From Lachnoclostridium sp. UBA5890 (GTDB lineage: Bacteria; Bacillota; Clostridia; Lachnospirales; Lachnospiraceae): a stretch of 64,000 bases of DNA. Shown here piece by piece: positions 50,036 to 59,112 of this stretch. Below the pieces are notes generated by a model. It was not told the origin of the DNA, did not search any database, and saw only the letters and a list, made by a program, of their open reading frames with translations. Within the stretch, counting starts at the first letter, position 1; each line of letters begins with the position of its first letter. The stretch is taken from assembly GCA_002431395.1 (NCBI GenBank), contig DJEU01000018.1, positions 1-64,000 of the forward strand. Reading direction: 5' to 3'. The position numbers and the translations under genes are program-made.

Positions 50036-51565
50036 ATGAGCAAGAAACCAACCGTATTGATGATCTTAGATGGTTATGGAATGAGTGACAAAGTAGAAGG
50101 AAATGCGATTGCACAGGCAAAGACGCCGGTTATGGACAAACTTATGGCAGAATGTCCGTTTGTACTGGGACAGGCAAGTGGTATGGCCGTTGGACTTCCG
50201 GAAGGACAGATGGGAAACTCGGAAGTAGGACATACAAATATGGGTGCCGGACGCATCGTATACCAGATGTTAGTTAAAATCAGTAAATCCATTCAAGACG
50301 GCGACTTTTTCGAAAACGAAGCATTGAAAAAAGCTGTTGAGAATTGTAAAAAGAATGATTCTGCCCTTCATTTGATGGGACTTCTTTCCCCGGGCGGTGT
50401 ACACAGCCATATGGAGCATCTGTATGGATTGCTTGAACTGGCAAAGAAAAATGGAATTGATAAAGTGTATGTTCACGCTTATCTTGATGGACGTGACGTG
50501 CCACCATCATCGGCAGCGGAATATATGGAAGAAGCCGTAGCAAAGATGAAAGAAATCGGCGTCGGAACCGTAGCTACGATCTCCGGTCGTTTTTATGCGA
50601 TGGACCGTGACAATGCATGGGATCGTGAAGAAAAAGCATATGCTGCACTGGTATATGGAGAAGGTGTAGAGGCATCCGATCCGGTACAGGCAATCAAAGA
50701 TTCTTATGCAAACGACGTGACAGACGAGTTTATGCTTCCGACTGTTGTAGATAAAAACGGAATGATCAAAGAAAATGACAGTGTGATCTTCTTTAACTTC
50801 CGTCCGGACCGTGCAAGACAGCTTACCAGAGCGTTTGTAGATCCTGATTTCACTGGATTTGAGCGCAGAAATGGATATTTCCCGCTTACCTTTGTATGTA
50901 TGGCACAGTACGATGCACAGATGCCAAATGTACTCGTTGCATTCCCGCCGGAAGAACTCAAAATGACATTTGGTGAATATCTGTCAAAAAATGGAAAAAC
51001 ACAGCTTCGTTTGGCTGAGACACAGAAATATGCACATGTTACTTTCTTCTTTAACGGTGGAGAAGAAACACAGTTTGAAGGAGAGGATCGTATCCTTGTA
51101 AATTCTCCAAAGGTAGCGACATTTGACTTGAAACCGGAAATGAGTGCATATGAGGTTTGCGATAATCTCGTGGATTCTATCAAATCCGACAAGTACGATG
51201 TTATTATCATTAACTTTGCAAACCCGGATATGGTAGGGCACACCGGAATCCTTGAGGCAGCGATCAAGGCAATCGAAGCGGTAGATGAGTGCGTAGGACG
51301 AGCAGTAAAAGCAATCGATGAAGTGGATGGACAGCTCTTTATCTGTGCAGACCACGGAAATGCAGAAAAACTGATCGACGAAGATGGTGAACCATTTACA
51401 GCACACACAACGAACCCGGTACCATTTATCATTTATAACTATGATGAAAATTACACATTACGTGAGGGCGGCTGTCTGGCAGACATTGTTCCGACTCTGA
51501 TCGAAATGATGGGAATGGAGCAGCCGGCAGAAATGACCGGAAAATCTTTATTGGTTCGTAAATAA
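50036..51565 (+). CDS. gpmI: 2,3-bisphosphoglycerate-independent phosphoglycerate mutase
   Basis: GpmI interconverts 3- and 2-phosphoglycerate using manganese, in glycolysis. The protein has 509 residues. The alkaline-phosphatase-type core is at the start, with catalytic Ser at 62 in QMGNSEVGHTNMGAGR. DGRDVPPSSA, SGRFYAMDRDNAWDR and NFRPDRARQLT lie in the middle. FICADHGNAEKL and the last metal site HTTNPVPF are at the end. It has AAGGAGAA before the ATG and is followed by a strong terminator. Confidence 0.97.
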   Translation: MSKKPTVLMILDGYGMSDKVEGNAIAQAKTPVMDKLMAECPFVLGQASGMAVGLPEGQMGNSEVGHTNMGAGRIVYQMLVKISKSIQDGDFFENEALKKAVENCKKNDSALHLMGLLSPGGVHSHMEHLYGLLELAKKNGIDKVYVHAYLDGRDVPPSSAAEYMEEAVAKMKEIGVGTVATISGRFYAMDRDNAWDREEKAYAALVYGEGVEASDPVQAIKDSYANDVTDEFMLPTVVDKNGMIKENDSVIFFNFRPDRARQLTRAFVDPDFTGFERRNGYFPLTFVCMAQYDAQMPNVLVAFPPEELKMTFGEYLSKNGKTQLRLAETQKYAHVTFFFNGGEETQFEGEDRILVNSPKVATFDLKPEMSAYEVCDNLVDSIKSDKYDVIIINFANPDMVGHTGILEAAIKAIEAVDECVGRAVKAIDEVDGQLFICADHGNAEKLIDEDGEPFTAHTTNPVPFIIYNYDENYTLREGGCLADIVPTLIEMMGMEQPAEMTGKSLLVRK

Positions 51566-51577
51566 GAGAAAATATCA

Positions 51578-51639
51578 GGCCCCCGGTTTCGGATGATGGG
51601 ATGGCAGTGTGCTGTCACCAGCCGGAACTGGGGGCTTTT
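51578..51639 (+). terminator. Intrinsic terminator of gpmI
   Basis: GCCCCC (51579-51584) pairs with GGGGGC (51630-51635), extended inward by GTT/AAC and CGG/CCG pairs. TTTT follows. Confidence 0.75.
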
Positions 51640-51694
51640 GCAGTAAAAGCCCGGTAAGCGATTGCCTGGCTTATATTGATACAGGGAGGCAACA

Positions 51695-52768
51695 ATGGCA
51701 AAAAAAGTAGTAGTTGGAATGTCCGGTGGAGTGGATTCTTCTGTGGCGGCATATCTTTTGCAGCAACAGGGATACGAGGTTATCGGCGTTACGATGCAGA
51801 TCTGGCAGGAAGATGATGTCTGTACATTGGAAGAAAATGGAGGATGCTGCGGACTGTCTGCTGTGGAGGACGCAAGACGAGTGGCGGAACGCCTCGGAAT
51901 ACGATATTATGTGATGAACTTCCGGCAGGAATTTCAGAAAAATGTAATTGATTATTTTGTAGATGAATATTTGCACGGAAGAACCCCAAATCCGTGTATC
52001 GCATGTAACCGTTATGTGAAGTGGGAATCGCTGCTGCAGAGAAGTCTGGAGATCGGAGCGGATTACATCGCGACCGGACATTATGCCAGAATTGATAAAC
52101 TTCCGAATGGCAGATATGCTTTGAAAAAATCCGTGACGGCGGCGAAGGATCAGACGTATGCCTTGTATAATCTGACACAGGACCAGTTGTCACATACGTT
52201 GATGCCGGTCGGCGAATACGAAAAAGAAAATGTGAGAAAAATGGCAGAAGAGGCCGGACTTCCGGTGGCGCATAAGCCGGACAGTCAGGAAATCTGTTTT
52301 GTCTCGGACAATGATTATGCTTCCTTTATCGAGAAGGAAACCGGTGTCGATATCCCGACAGGAAATTTCGTGGATGTACATGGAAATGTACTCGGAACGC
52401 ACAAAGGGATCACACATTATACGATCGGACAGCGGAAAGGACTTGGCCTGGCGATGGGACATCCGGTATTTGTCTGTGAGATCCGGCCGGAGACCAACGA
52501 AGTGGTGATCGGCGAAAATGAGGATATTTTTACAACAACGATCCGCGCGAACCATCTCAATTTTATGTCAGTAGAAGATATCGACGGCGAAGTGCGAGCG
52601 CTGGCAAAAATCCGTTATAACCACCGCGGAGATATGTGTACCCTCCGGAAAATCGACGAAGATACCGTCGAGGCGGTCTTTGACAAGCCACAGCGCGCAG
52701 CCACTCCGGGACAGGCACTTGTCTTTTACGACGGCGACTATGTGATGGGCGGCGGCACCATCCTTTAA
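51695..52768 (+). CDS. mnmA: tRNA 2-thiouridine synthase MnmA
   Basis: MnmA puts sulfur on U34 of Lys, Glu and Gln tRNAs, taking it from a cysteine desulfurase. The protein has 357 residues. The ATP loop is GMSGGVDSSVAAYLLQQQ near the start. The two catalytic cysteines are C101 in NPCIACN and C201 in QEICFV. TIGQRKGLGLAMGHPVFV is characteristic of the family's beta-barrel part. A GCCG pair near 50 (GGCCGL) is also typical. No iscS or nifU gene is nearby. Confidence 0.95.
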   Translation: MAKKVVVGMSGGVDSSVAAYLLQQQGYEVIGVTMQIWQEDDVCTLEENGGCCGLSAVEDARRVAERLGIRYYVMNFRQEFQKNVIDYFVDEYLHGRTPNPCIACNRYVKWESLLQRSLEIGADYIATGHYARIDKLPNGRYALKKSVTAAKDQTYALYNLTQDQLSHTLMPVGEYEKENVRKMAEEAGLPVAHKPDSQEICFVSDNDYASFIEKETGVDIPTGNFVDVHGNVLGTHKGITHYTIGQRKGLGLAMGHPVFVCEIRPETNEVVIGENEDIFTTTIRANHLNFMSVEDIDGEVRALAKIRYNHRGDMCTLRKIDEDTVEAVFDKPQRAATPGQALVFYDGDYVMGGGTIL

Positions 52769-52819
52769 GGATTTATATTTTTGAAATGTTTGTAGCAGCT
52801 CTGCATCATTTTTTGCCTT

Positions 52820-52956
52820 GTAATTCACCGGAAATATTTGCAGCAAGTGGCTTTTGAGCGCGTCGGCAGGAGACACTGGTAGTTTCAGTGTCCCTGCCGC
52901 TACGCAGCTCAACGAGCGAAAGCATCCACGCAGCGCAAACATTTTCGGTAAATTAC
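52820..52956. repeat. Long imperfect inverted repeat, MITE- or REP-like
   Basis: This 137-base element lies between mnmA and glmM. The outer arms are GTAATTCACCGGAAATATTT and AAACATTTTCGGTAAATTAC, which pair with few mismatches. A near-perfect central hairpin is CGGCAGG-a-GACACTG with CAGTGTC-CCTGCCG (52864-52899) around GTAGTTT. Parts between the arms also pair (GCAGCAAGTGG with CCACGCAGCGC). The rest of the gap (52769-53100) has only a promoter. It looks like a small non-autonomous mobile or structured repeat. Whether there are other copies in the genome cannot be seen here. Confidence 0.55.
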
Positions 52957-53007
52957 CAAAAGGAGAAAAAATGCCAATAACGGCTGCCACAAACATGAAA
53001 AAATGTC

Positions 53008-53036
53008 TTGAATAAATTGTTTTCTTATGATAGTAT
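53008..53036 (+). promoter_or_regulatory. Probable promoter of glmM
   Basis: TTGAAT (53008-53013) and TAGTAT (53031-53036) are 17 bases apart. The leader is about 60 bases long. Confidence 0.5.
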
Positions 53037-53100
53037 ATATTAGATAACTTGTTTCTAAGGGGCTTTTTGCGCCTGGAAAAGATGTGAAAGGGGAAGCGTC

Positions 53101-54450
53101 ATGAAGTATTTTGGTACCGATGGCTTCCGCGGCGAGGCAAATGTCACGCTGACGGCAGAACATGCTTTTAAGATTGGACGTTTTTTGGGACACTATTATC
53201 AGAATGAAGATCATAGAGTACGGGTTCTTGTAGGAAAAGATACAAGATTGTCCGGATATATGTATGAGACGGCACTGGCAGCAGGCTTGACGGCAAGCGG
53301 AGCCGATGTCTATGAGATACATGTTACGACGACACCGAGCATTTCGTACCTGATTCGGCAGCAGAATTTTGATCTTGGTATTATGATCACGGCGAGCCAC
53401 AATCCTTATACCGATAATGGAATTAAGGTCATCAATGGCACCGGTCATAAACTGGAAGAAGAAGTCGAGATCGAGATGGAAAAATACATCGATGGAGAGA
53501 TTCCGGAGATTCCGTATGCTACCGGCGAAAATCTGGGACGGTGTTTTGATTACCAGGAAGGAAAAAAGATTTACAAGATGTATCTTGAGGATCTGGTAAA
53601 GCACAGTTTCAGCGGAAAGACCGTAGCGCTTGATATGTCAAACGGTTCAGCGTCCGGTATTGCGGCTGAAATATTCCGCAGACTTGGTGCTATCATCCAT
53701 ACGACGGGAGATAAACCCGACGGAATGAATATTAACAAAGAATGTGGTTCCACCCACATTGAGAAATTACAAAAATTGGTAAAAGAAACAGGCGCAGATG
53801 TAGGCTTTGCTTACGACGGTGATGCAGACCGGTGCCTTGCCGTAGATGAAAACGGAGAGGTTGTGACCGGAGACCACATTATGTATCTGTGTGGAATGGA
53901 TTTAAAGGAAAAAGGCAAGTTGAAAGACAATATGGTCGTTACGACCGTGATGTCCAATATGGGACTGTATAAGGCCTTTGACCGCGCCGGTATTTCCTAC
54001 CAGCAGACGGCGGTAGGGGATAAATATGTATGTGCCAATATGATGGAGCACGGTTACGTTCTCGGTGGAGAGCAGTCCGGACATATTATATTTATGGAAC
54101 ATGCGGTGACCGGAGACGGTATTTTGACTTCCTTGATGATCATGGAAGCAATGCTTTCGAAAAACAGTTCTTTGTCAGCTTTGACAAAGGATTTAAAGAT
54201 ATATCCGCAGCTGCTTGTCAATATGCGTGTCAAAGATAAACTGGCAGCAAGAGAAGACGAAGATGTGAAGGCGGCGGAAGAAGAAGTGGCAAAAGAACTC
54301 GGAGACGAGGGAAGGTTGCTCCTGCGTGAAAGTGGTACAGAGCCACTCATCCGTGTTATGGTAGAAGCTGCTACGGATGAAATCTGCAGGGAAAATGTGG
54401 ATAAGATAATTCAAGTTTTACGTGCCAAAGGGCATGAGGATAAAAACTGA
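53101..54450 (+). CDS. glmM: Phosphoglucosamine mutase
   Basis: GlmM converts glucosamine 6-phosphate to glucosamine 1-phosphate for peptidoglycan. The protein has 449 residues. It begins YFGTDGFRGEAN. The phosphorylated catalytic Ser is S99 in TASHNPYTDNGIKV. The metal loop is DGDADRCLAVDE. The sugar-binding region is GGEQSGHIIF, and the phosphate-binding end is RESGTEPLIRVM. It has its own promoter. GGGGAAG before the ATG is the binding site. Confidence 0.96.
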   Translation: MKYFGTDGFRGEANVTLTAEHAFKIGRFLGHYYQNEDHRVRVLVGKDTRLSGYMYETALAAGLTASGADVYEIHVTTTPSISYLIRQQNFDLGIMITASHNPYTDNGIKVINGTGHKLEEEVEIEMEKYIDGEIPEIPYATGENLGRCFDYQEGKKIYKMYLEDLVKHSFSGKTVALDMSNGSASGIAAEIFRRLGAIIHTTGDKPDGMNINKECGSTHIEKLQKLVKETGADVGFAYDGDADRCLAVDENGEVVTGDHIMYLCGMDLKEKGKLKDNMVVTTVMSNMGLYKAFDRAGISYQQTAVGDKYVCANMMEHGYVLGGEQSGHIIFMEHAVTGDGILTSLMIMEAMLSKNSSLSALTKDLKIYPQLLVNMRVKDKLAAREDEDVKAAEEEVAKELGDEGRLLLRESGTEPLIRVMVEAATDEICRENVDKIIQVLRAKGHEDKN

Positions 54451-54474
54451 AAGAGATAGAAAGGAATCAAAAGA

Positions 54475-55617
54475 ATGAAAGGTGCTTATTACACAAAACA
54501 GTATCGTAATGTATTTGCGGAGTGCGGTCATTCTCAGGAAGAGATTGATAAAAAGTTAAAAGATGCATTCCACACAGTATTTTACGGACCGGTTGGCGAG
54601 AAATTTTATTTTGAAGCCGGAGATGATATGGGATATTTCGAAGATACGGGAAATTTTGATGCCCGTACGGAAGGAATGTCATATGCCATGATGATGTGTG
54701 TTCAGATGAACATGAAAGAAGAATTTGACCGCGTCTGGAAATGGGCAAGAACATATATGTACATGGAAGATGGTTATAACAAAGGCTATTTTGCATGGTC
54801 CTGTAAGACAACAGGCGAGAAAAATGACTACGGTCCGGCACCGGACGGCGAAGAGTTTTTCGCGATGTCATTGTTCTTTGCTTCCCATCGCTGGGGAGAT
54901 GGCGAGGGAATCTTTAATTATTCCCAGGAAGCAAAAAATATCCTGAGTGCCTGCATACATAACGGAGAGAAAGAGCCGGGAGATCCGATCATGGAGCCGG
55001 AAAACTATCTGATCCGTTTTATCCCAAGCAGAAAATTCAGCGATCCGTCGTATCATTGTGCACATTTTTATGAGTTGTTCGGAGAATGGGCCAATGAAGA
55101 AGACAGAGATTTCTGGAAAAAGGCAGCGAAAGCAAGCCGTGAATATTTGAAAAAAGCGTGTCATCCGGAAACCGGACTGGCAGCAGAATATGCTTATTAT
55201 GATGGAACTCCATATGAGAAGGAGCAGGACATCTTCGGTGGACGTCACGACTGGTATTACAGTGATTCTTATCGTGTTATCGCAAACATCGGTCTGGATT
55301 ATGAGTGGTTCGCCGCTGACGAATGGAATGTAGAAAACAATAATAAAGTACAGAAATTCTTTATGGAGACACATCGTGGAGAAGACTTTAAGGTATATGA
55401 GATCGACGGAACCGTGATCGACCAGCCTGCTCTTCACCCGGTAGCAATCATCGCAACCAATGCACAGGCATCCCTTGCCGCAGACGGCCCTTATGCCAAA
55501 GAGTGTGTAGAAAGATTCTGGAACACACCGCTTCGTACCGGCGAGAGAAGATATTATGATAACTGTCTGTATCTGTTTGCCCTTTTAGCATTGAGTGGAA
55601 ATTACCGTATCTGGTAG
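54475..55617 (+). CDS. GH8 reducing-end xylose-releasing exo-oligoxylanase (Rex-like)
   Basis: This encodes 380 residues. It matches Rex enzymes of Bacillus along the whole length: the start GAYYTKQYRNVFAECGHSQ, RTEGMSYAMMMCVQMN, then FAWSCKTTGEKNDYGPAPDG and FFASHRWGDGEGIFNYS. The catalytic acid is E66 in TEGMSY and the base is D264 in YSDSYR. There is no signal peptide, so it is a cytoplasmic enzyme that trims imported xylo-oligosaccharides from the reducing end. This suggests a gut or plant-fibre life. No xylan transporter or other xylanase gene is beside it. It lies 24 bases after glmM. Confidence 0.92.
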   Translation: MKGAYYTKQYRNVFAECGHSQEEIDKKLKDAFHTVFYGPVGEKFYFEAGDDMGYFEDTGNFDARTEGMSYAMMMCVQMNMKEEFDRVWKWARTYMYMEDGYNKGYFAWSCKTTGEKNDYGPAPDGEEFFAMSLFFASHRWGDGEGIFNYSQEAKNILSACIHNGEKEPGDPIMEPENYLIRFIPSRKFSDPSYHCAHFYELFGEWANEEDRDFWKKAAKASREYLKKACHPETGLAAEYAYYDGTPYEKEQDIFGGRHDWYYSDSYRVIANIGLDYEWFAADEWNVENNNKVQKFFMETHRGEDFKVYEIDGTVIDQPALHPVAIIATNAQASLAADGPYAKECVERFWNTPLRTGERRYYDNCLYLFALLALSGNYRIW

Positions 55618-55700
55618 TCCAAGGCGTTTAGAAATAGAAAAATCAGGGAATACTACCAAAAGTTCCCGCAGTAATTAAAAAATTTGGAGGATTAAGAAAA

Positions 55701-57023
55701 ATGAGTTACAAAGTAGAGAATCTTGAAAACAGTATGGCAAAAATTACAATAGAGGTAAGCCCGGAAGCATTTGAAGAGGCTATGAAAAAATCTTACAATA
55801 AGAACAAAAACAAAATTGCTCTTCCAGGTTTCCGTAAGGGCAAAGCTCCTCGTAAACTGATCGAGAAAGAATATGGTCCGGAAGTATTTTATGAGGATGC
55901 TGCAAACTTTGTTATTCCGGATGCTTATGAAGAAGCTGCAAAAGAGAGCGGACTTGAGATCGTATCCCGCCCGGATATCGACGTGGAGAAAATTGGAAAT
56001 GGCGAGCCTTTCGTATTTACCGCTACCGTTGCTGTAAAACCAGATGTTGAACTTGGTGATTACAAAGGAATCGAAGTAGAGAAACAGGAAGTTAAGATCA
56101 TGGCAGCAGATGTCAATGCGGAACTTGCTAAGGTTCAGGAGCAGAATGCACGTACAGTAAACGTAGAAGACCGTGCAATCAAAAAAGATGATATTGCAGT
56201 GATCGACTTTGAGGGATTTGTAGATGACGAGCCATTTGATGGTGGAAAAGGTACCGATTATTCTCTTACGATCGGAAGCCATTCCTTCATCGATACTTTT
56301 GAAGATCAGCTGATCGGCAAAAACAAAGGCGATAAAGTGGATGTCAATGTAACATTCCCGGAGACTTATCATGTAGAAGAACTCAAAGGAAAACTAGCAC
56401 TTTTCAAAGTAGAGATCAAAGACATCAAGATGAAAGAACTTCCAAAACTGGATGATGAATTCGCAAGTGAAGTTTCTGAATTCGAGACATTGAAAGAATA
56501 CAAAGCAAGCGTGAAAAAGACTTTGACAGAGCGCAGAAAAAATCAGGTAAAAGCAGAAAAAGAAGATAAGATCATCAGCCAGGTAGTAGAGAACTCTAAG
56601 ATCGAGCTTCCAAAACCGATGGTTGACGAGCAGATCAATCAGATGATCAATGAGTTCGCTTCTCGTCTTCAGCAGCAGGGACTCAGCATTGAGCAGTACA
56701 TCCAGATGACAGGTATGCAGCCACAGATGATGATGGAGCAGATGCGTCCGGAAGCGGAGACACGTATCCGTACACGTCTTGTACTCGAGGCTGTAGCAGC
56801 AGCAGAAGGCATCAAAGCGACAGCAAAAGATATTGACAAAGAGATTGAAAAAATGGCTGAAATGTACAACATGGAAGCAGATAAGATCAAAGAAATGTTT
56901 GGCGATGCTGAAAACAAACAGATTTCTGAGGATATTGCAGTACAGAAAGCAGTTGATTTCCTTGTAAAAGAGTCTGTAGAAGTAGAGCCAAAAGAAGAAG
57001 AGAAAGAAGAAAAAGCAGAATAA
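55701..57023 (+). CDS. tig: Trigger factor, ribosome-bound chaperone
   Basis: Trigger factor binds the ribosome at L23 and folds new proteins. The protein has 440 residues. The ribosome-binding loop GFRKGKAPRKLI is around 40-52. The PPIase (FKBP-like) domain spans about 150-240 (AVIDFEGFVDDEPFDGGKGT). The C-terminal arms and body are helical, with an acidic tail (EPKEEEKEEKAE). The order tig-clpP-clpX-lon-engB is widely kept in Firmicutes. Confidence 0.96.
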   Translation: MSYKVENLENSMAKITIEVSPEAFEEAMKKSYNKNKNKIALPGFRKGKAPRKLIEKEYGPEVFYEDAANFVIPDAYEEAAKESGLEIVSRPDIDVEKIGNGEPFVFTATVAVKPDVELGDYKGIEVEKQEVKIMAADVNAELAKVQEQNARTVNVEDRAIKKDDIAVIDFEGFVDDEPFDGGKGTDYSLTIGSHSFIDTFEDQLIGKNKGDKVDVNVTFPETYHVEELKGKLALFKVEIKDIKMKELPKLDDEFASEVSEFETLKEYKASVKKTLTERRKNQVKAEKEDKIISQVVENSKIELPKPMVDEQINQMINEFASRLQQQGLSIEQYIQMTGMQPQMMMEQMRPEAETRIRTRLVLEAVAAAEGIKATAKDIDKEIEKMAEMYNMEADKIKEMFGDAENKQISEDIAVQKAVDFLVKESVEVEPKEEEKEEKAE

Positions 57024-57057
57024 TACATTTTGCATTTTCAGATAGGAGGGAAATGTT

Positions 57058-57651
57058 ATGGCATTAGTACCTTACGTCATTGAGCAGACAAGTCGTGGCG
57101 GAGAACGCTCTTACGATATTTATTCCCGTCTTCTCCGTGAAAGAATCATCTTTTTGGGAGATGAAGTGAATGATACGACAGCAAGCCTTGTAGTAGCACA
57201 GATGTTATTTTTGGAATCCGAAGATCCAAATAAAGATATTAACTTATACATCAACAGTCCGGGAGGATCCGTGACTGCAGGTATGGCAATTTACGATACC
57301 ATGAACTATGTAAAATGTGATGTATCGACCATCTGTATGGGACTGGCAGCCAGCATGGGAGCATTTTTGCTTTCCAGTGGTGCCAAAGGCAAACGTCTGG
57401 CACTTCCAAATTCGGAAATTATGATCCACCAGCCATCCGGCGGTGCCAAAGGCCAGGCGACAGAAATTCAGATTGTTGCAGAAAATATCTTGAAGACAAA
57501 GAAAAAATTGAACGAGATTTTGGCAGCAAATACCGGACAGCCGGTTGAGAAAATTACAGAAGATACAGAGCGTGATAACTTCATGTCAGCGCAGGAAGCA
57601 CAGGCATACGGTCTGATTGACCGTGTTATCACAAATCATGAATCGAAATAA
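57058..57651 (+). CDS. clpP: ATP-dependent Clp protease proteolytic subunit
   Basis: ClpP forms a double heptamer that degrades proteins fed by ClpX or ClpC. The protein has 197 residues. The catalytic triad is S99 (LAASMGAF), H124 (MIHQPSGG) and D173 (TERDNFM). The N-terminal LVPYVIEQTSRGGERSYDIY and the handle region are typical. GGAGGG precedes the ATG. It is followed by a hairpin and clpX. Confidence 0.97.
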   Translation: MALVPYVIEQTSRGGERSYDIYSRLLRERIIFLGDEVNDTTASLVVAQMLFLESEDPNKDINLYINSPGGSVTAGMAIYDTMNYVKCDVSTICMGLAASMGAFLLSSGAKGKRLALPNSEIMIHQPSGGAKGQATEIQIVAENILKTKKKLNEILAANTGQPVEKITEDTERDNFMSAQEAQAYGLIDRVITNHESK

Positions 57652-57661
57652 TAGCAATGGG

Positions 57662-57703
57662 ATATGGTGCCACTGCCAATGGGAAAGCGGCACCATATGC
57701 TTT
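57662..57703 (+). terminator. Hairpin between clpP and clpX
   Basis: ATATGGTGCC pairs perfectly with GGCACCATAT (10 pairs) around a 17-base loop. The following TTTTC run is short, so it may reduce rather than stop read-through into clpX. Confidence 0.55.
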
Positions 57704-57728
57704 TCGCATGTTTTGAATGGAGGAAAGC

Positions 57729-59030
57729 ATGGCAGGCAAAAGTAATGATAATACAACAAAGATTCGCTGCTCTTTTTGTGGAAAGACGGAAAAACAGGTT
57801 CGCAAATTGATCGCCGGACCGGGTGACGTATTTATCTGCGATGAATGTATCAGTCTTTGTGACGAAATTCTGGAAGATGAATTGCAGGAATTGTATACTG
57901 ACCGCGATACAGAAGAGGAAGTCGAGATCAATCTTTTAAAACCAAAAGAGATCAAAGAGTTTTTGGACGAATATGTAATCGGTCAGGAGGAAGCAAAAAA
58001 AGCATTGTCTGTAGCCGTTTACAATCATTATAAACGAGTAATGTCGCAGGCAGATATGGATGTGGAATTGCAGAAGAGCAACATTCTTATGATCGGACCA
58101 ACCGGTTCGGGAAAAACCTATCTTGCACAGACATTGGCAAAGATTCTGAATGTACCGTTTGCGATCGCAGATGCGACCACATTGACAGAAGCCGGTTATG
58201 TCGGTGAAGATGTGGAAAATATTCTGCTTAAGATCATTCAGGCGGCAGATTATGACATTGCACGCGCAGAGCATGGAATCATTTATATCGATGAGATCGA
58301 TAAGATTACGAAAAAATCAGAAAATACGTCGATCACCCGAGATGTTTCCGGAGAGGGTGTTCAGCAGGCACTGTTAAAGATTTTGGAAGGAACCGAGGCG
58401 AGTGTACCTCCGCAGGGAGGAAGAAAGCATCCGCAGCAGGAATTCTTCCATATTGATACGACCAATATTTTGTTTATCTGCGGAGGAGCTTTTGATGGTC
58501 TTGATAAGATCATTGGTTCCCGAATTGATAAAAAATCTATCGGATTTAATGCCGAGATCGCAGACAAATCCGATACCCAGATCGGAGATCTGTTCCGTCA
58601 GGTACTCCCACAGGATTTGGTAAAATTTGGAATCATTCCGGAATTTGTCGGACGTGTTCCTGTGACAGTAAGTTTGGATCTTTTGGATGAAGATGCGTTG
58701 AAGCAGATTTTGACAAAGCCGAAAAATGCGCTGGTAAAACAGTATCAGAAATTGTTGGAACTCGACGATGTCAAATTGACATTTGAGGACGAAGCGATCC
58801 AGGAAATCGCACATCAGTCCATCGAACGAAAGACAGGTGCCCGCGGACTTCGTGCCATCATTGAAAACTGTATGATGGATTACATGTTTGAACTTCCATC
58901 GAGAGAGGATGTCAAAGAATGTAAGATCACGAAAGATGTGGTAGAGAAAACAGGAAAGGCTACTTTGATCGGCAAAGACGACGAGATCTTGAAGATCGAG
59001 ACGGAGAAAAAAGACGAAGAAAGTGCCTGA
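57729..59030 (+). CDS. clpX: ClpX ATPase subunit of the Clp protease
   Basis: ClpX unfolds proteins and feeds ClpP. The protein has 433 residues from ATG 57729 with GGAGG close by; the ATG at 57717 overlaps that site. A zinc-binding domain opens it (RCSFCGKTEKQVRKL, then ICDECISLCDEIL). Walker A is GPTGSGKT at 123-130, and Walker B is IIYIDEIDKI. The ClpP-binding loop is IGF (SIGFNAEI) around 278, and sensor 2 is in GARGLRAIIE. The C-terminus is acidic. Confidence 0.97.
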   Translation: MAGKSNDNTTKIRCSFCGKTEKQVRKLIAGPGDVFICDECISLCDEILEDELQELYTDRDTEEEVEINLLKPKEIKEFLDEYVIGQEEAKKALSVAVYNHYKRVMSQADMDVELQKSNILMIGPTGSGKTYLAQTLAKILNVPFAIADATTLTEAGYVGEDVENILLKIIQAADYDIARAEHGIIYIDEIDKITKKSENTSITRDVSGEGVQQALLKILEGTEASVPPQGGRKHPQQEFFHIDTTNILFICGGAFDGLDKIIGSRIDKKSIGFNAEIADKSDTQIGDLFRQVLPQDLVKFGIIPEFVGRVPVTVSLDLLDEDALKQILTKPKNALVKQYQKLLELDDVKLTFEDEAIQEIAHQSIERKTGARGLRAIIENCMMDYMFELPSREDVKECKITKDVVEKTGKATLIGKDDEILKIETEKKDEESA

Positions 59031-59112
59031 ATAAGGTGAAATGAACAGGACCGGATTTTGCACCGAAAAGTGCGGGATTCGGTCTTGCTGAAATGAGGTA
59101 AGTGTAGAAGAT

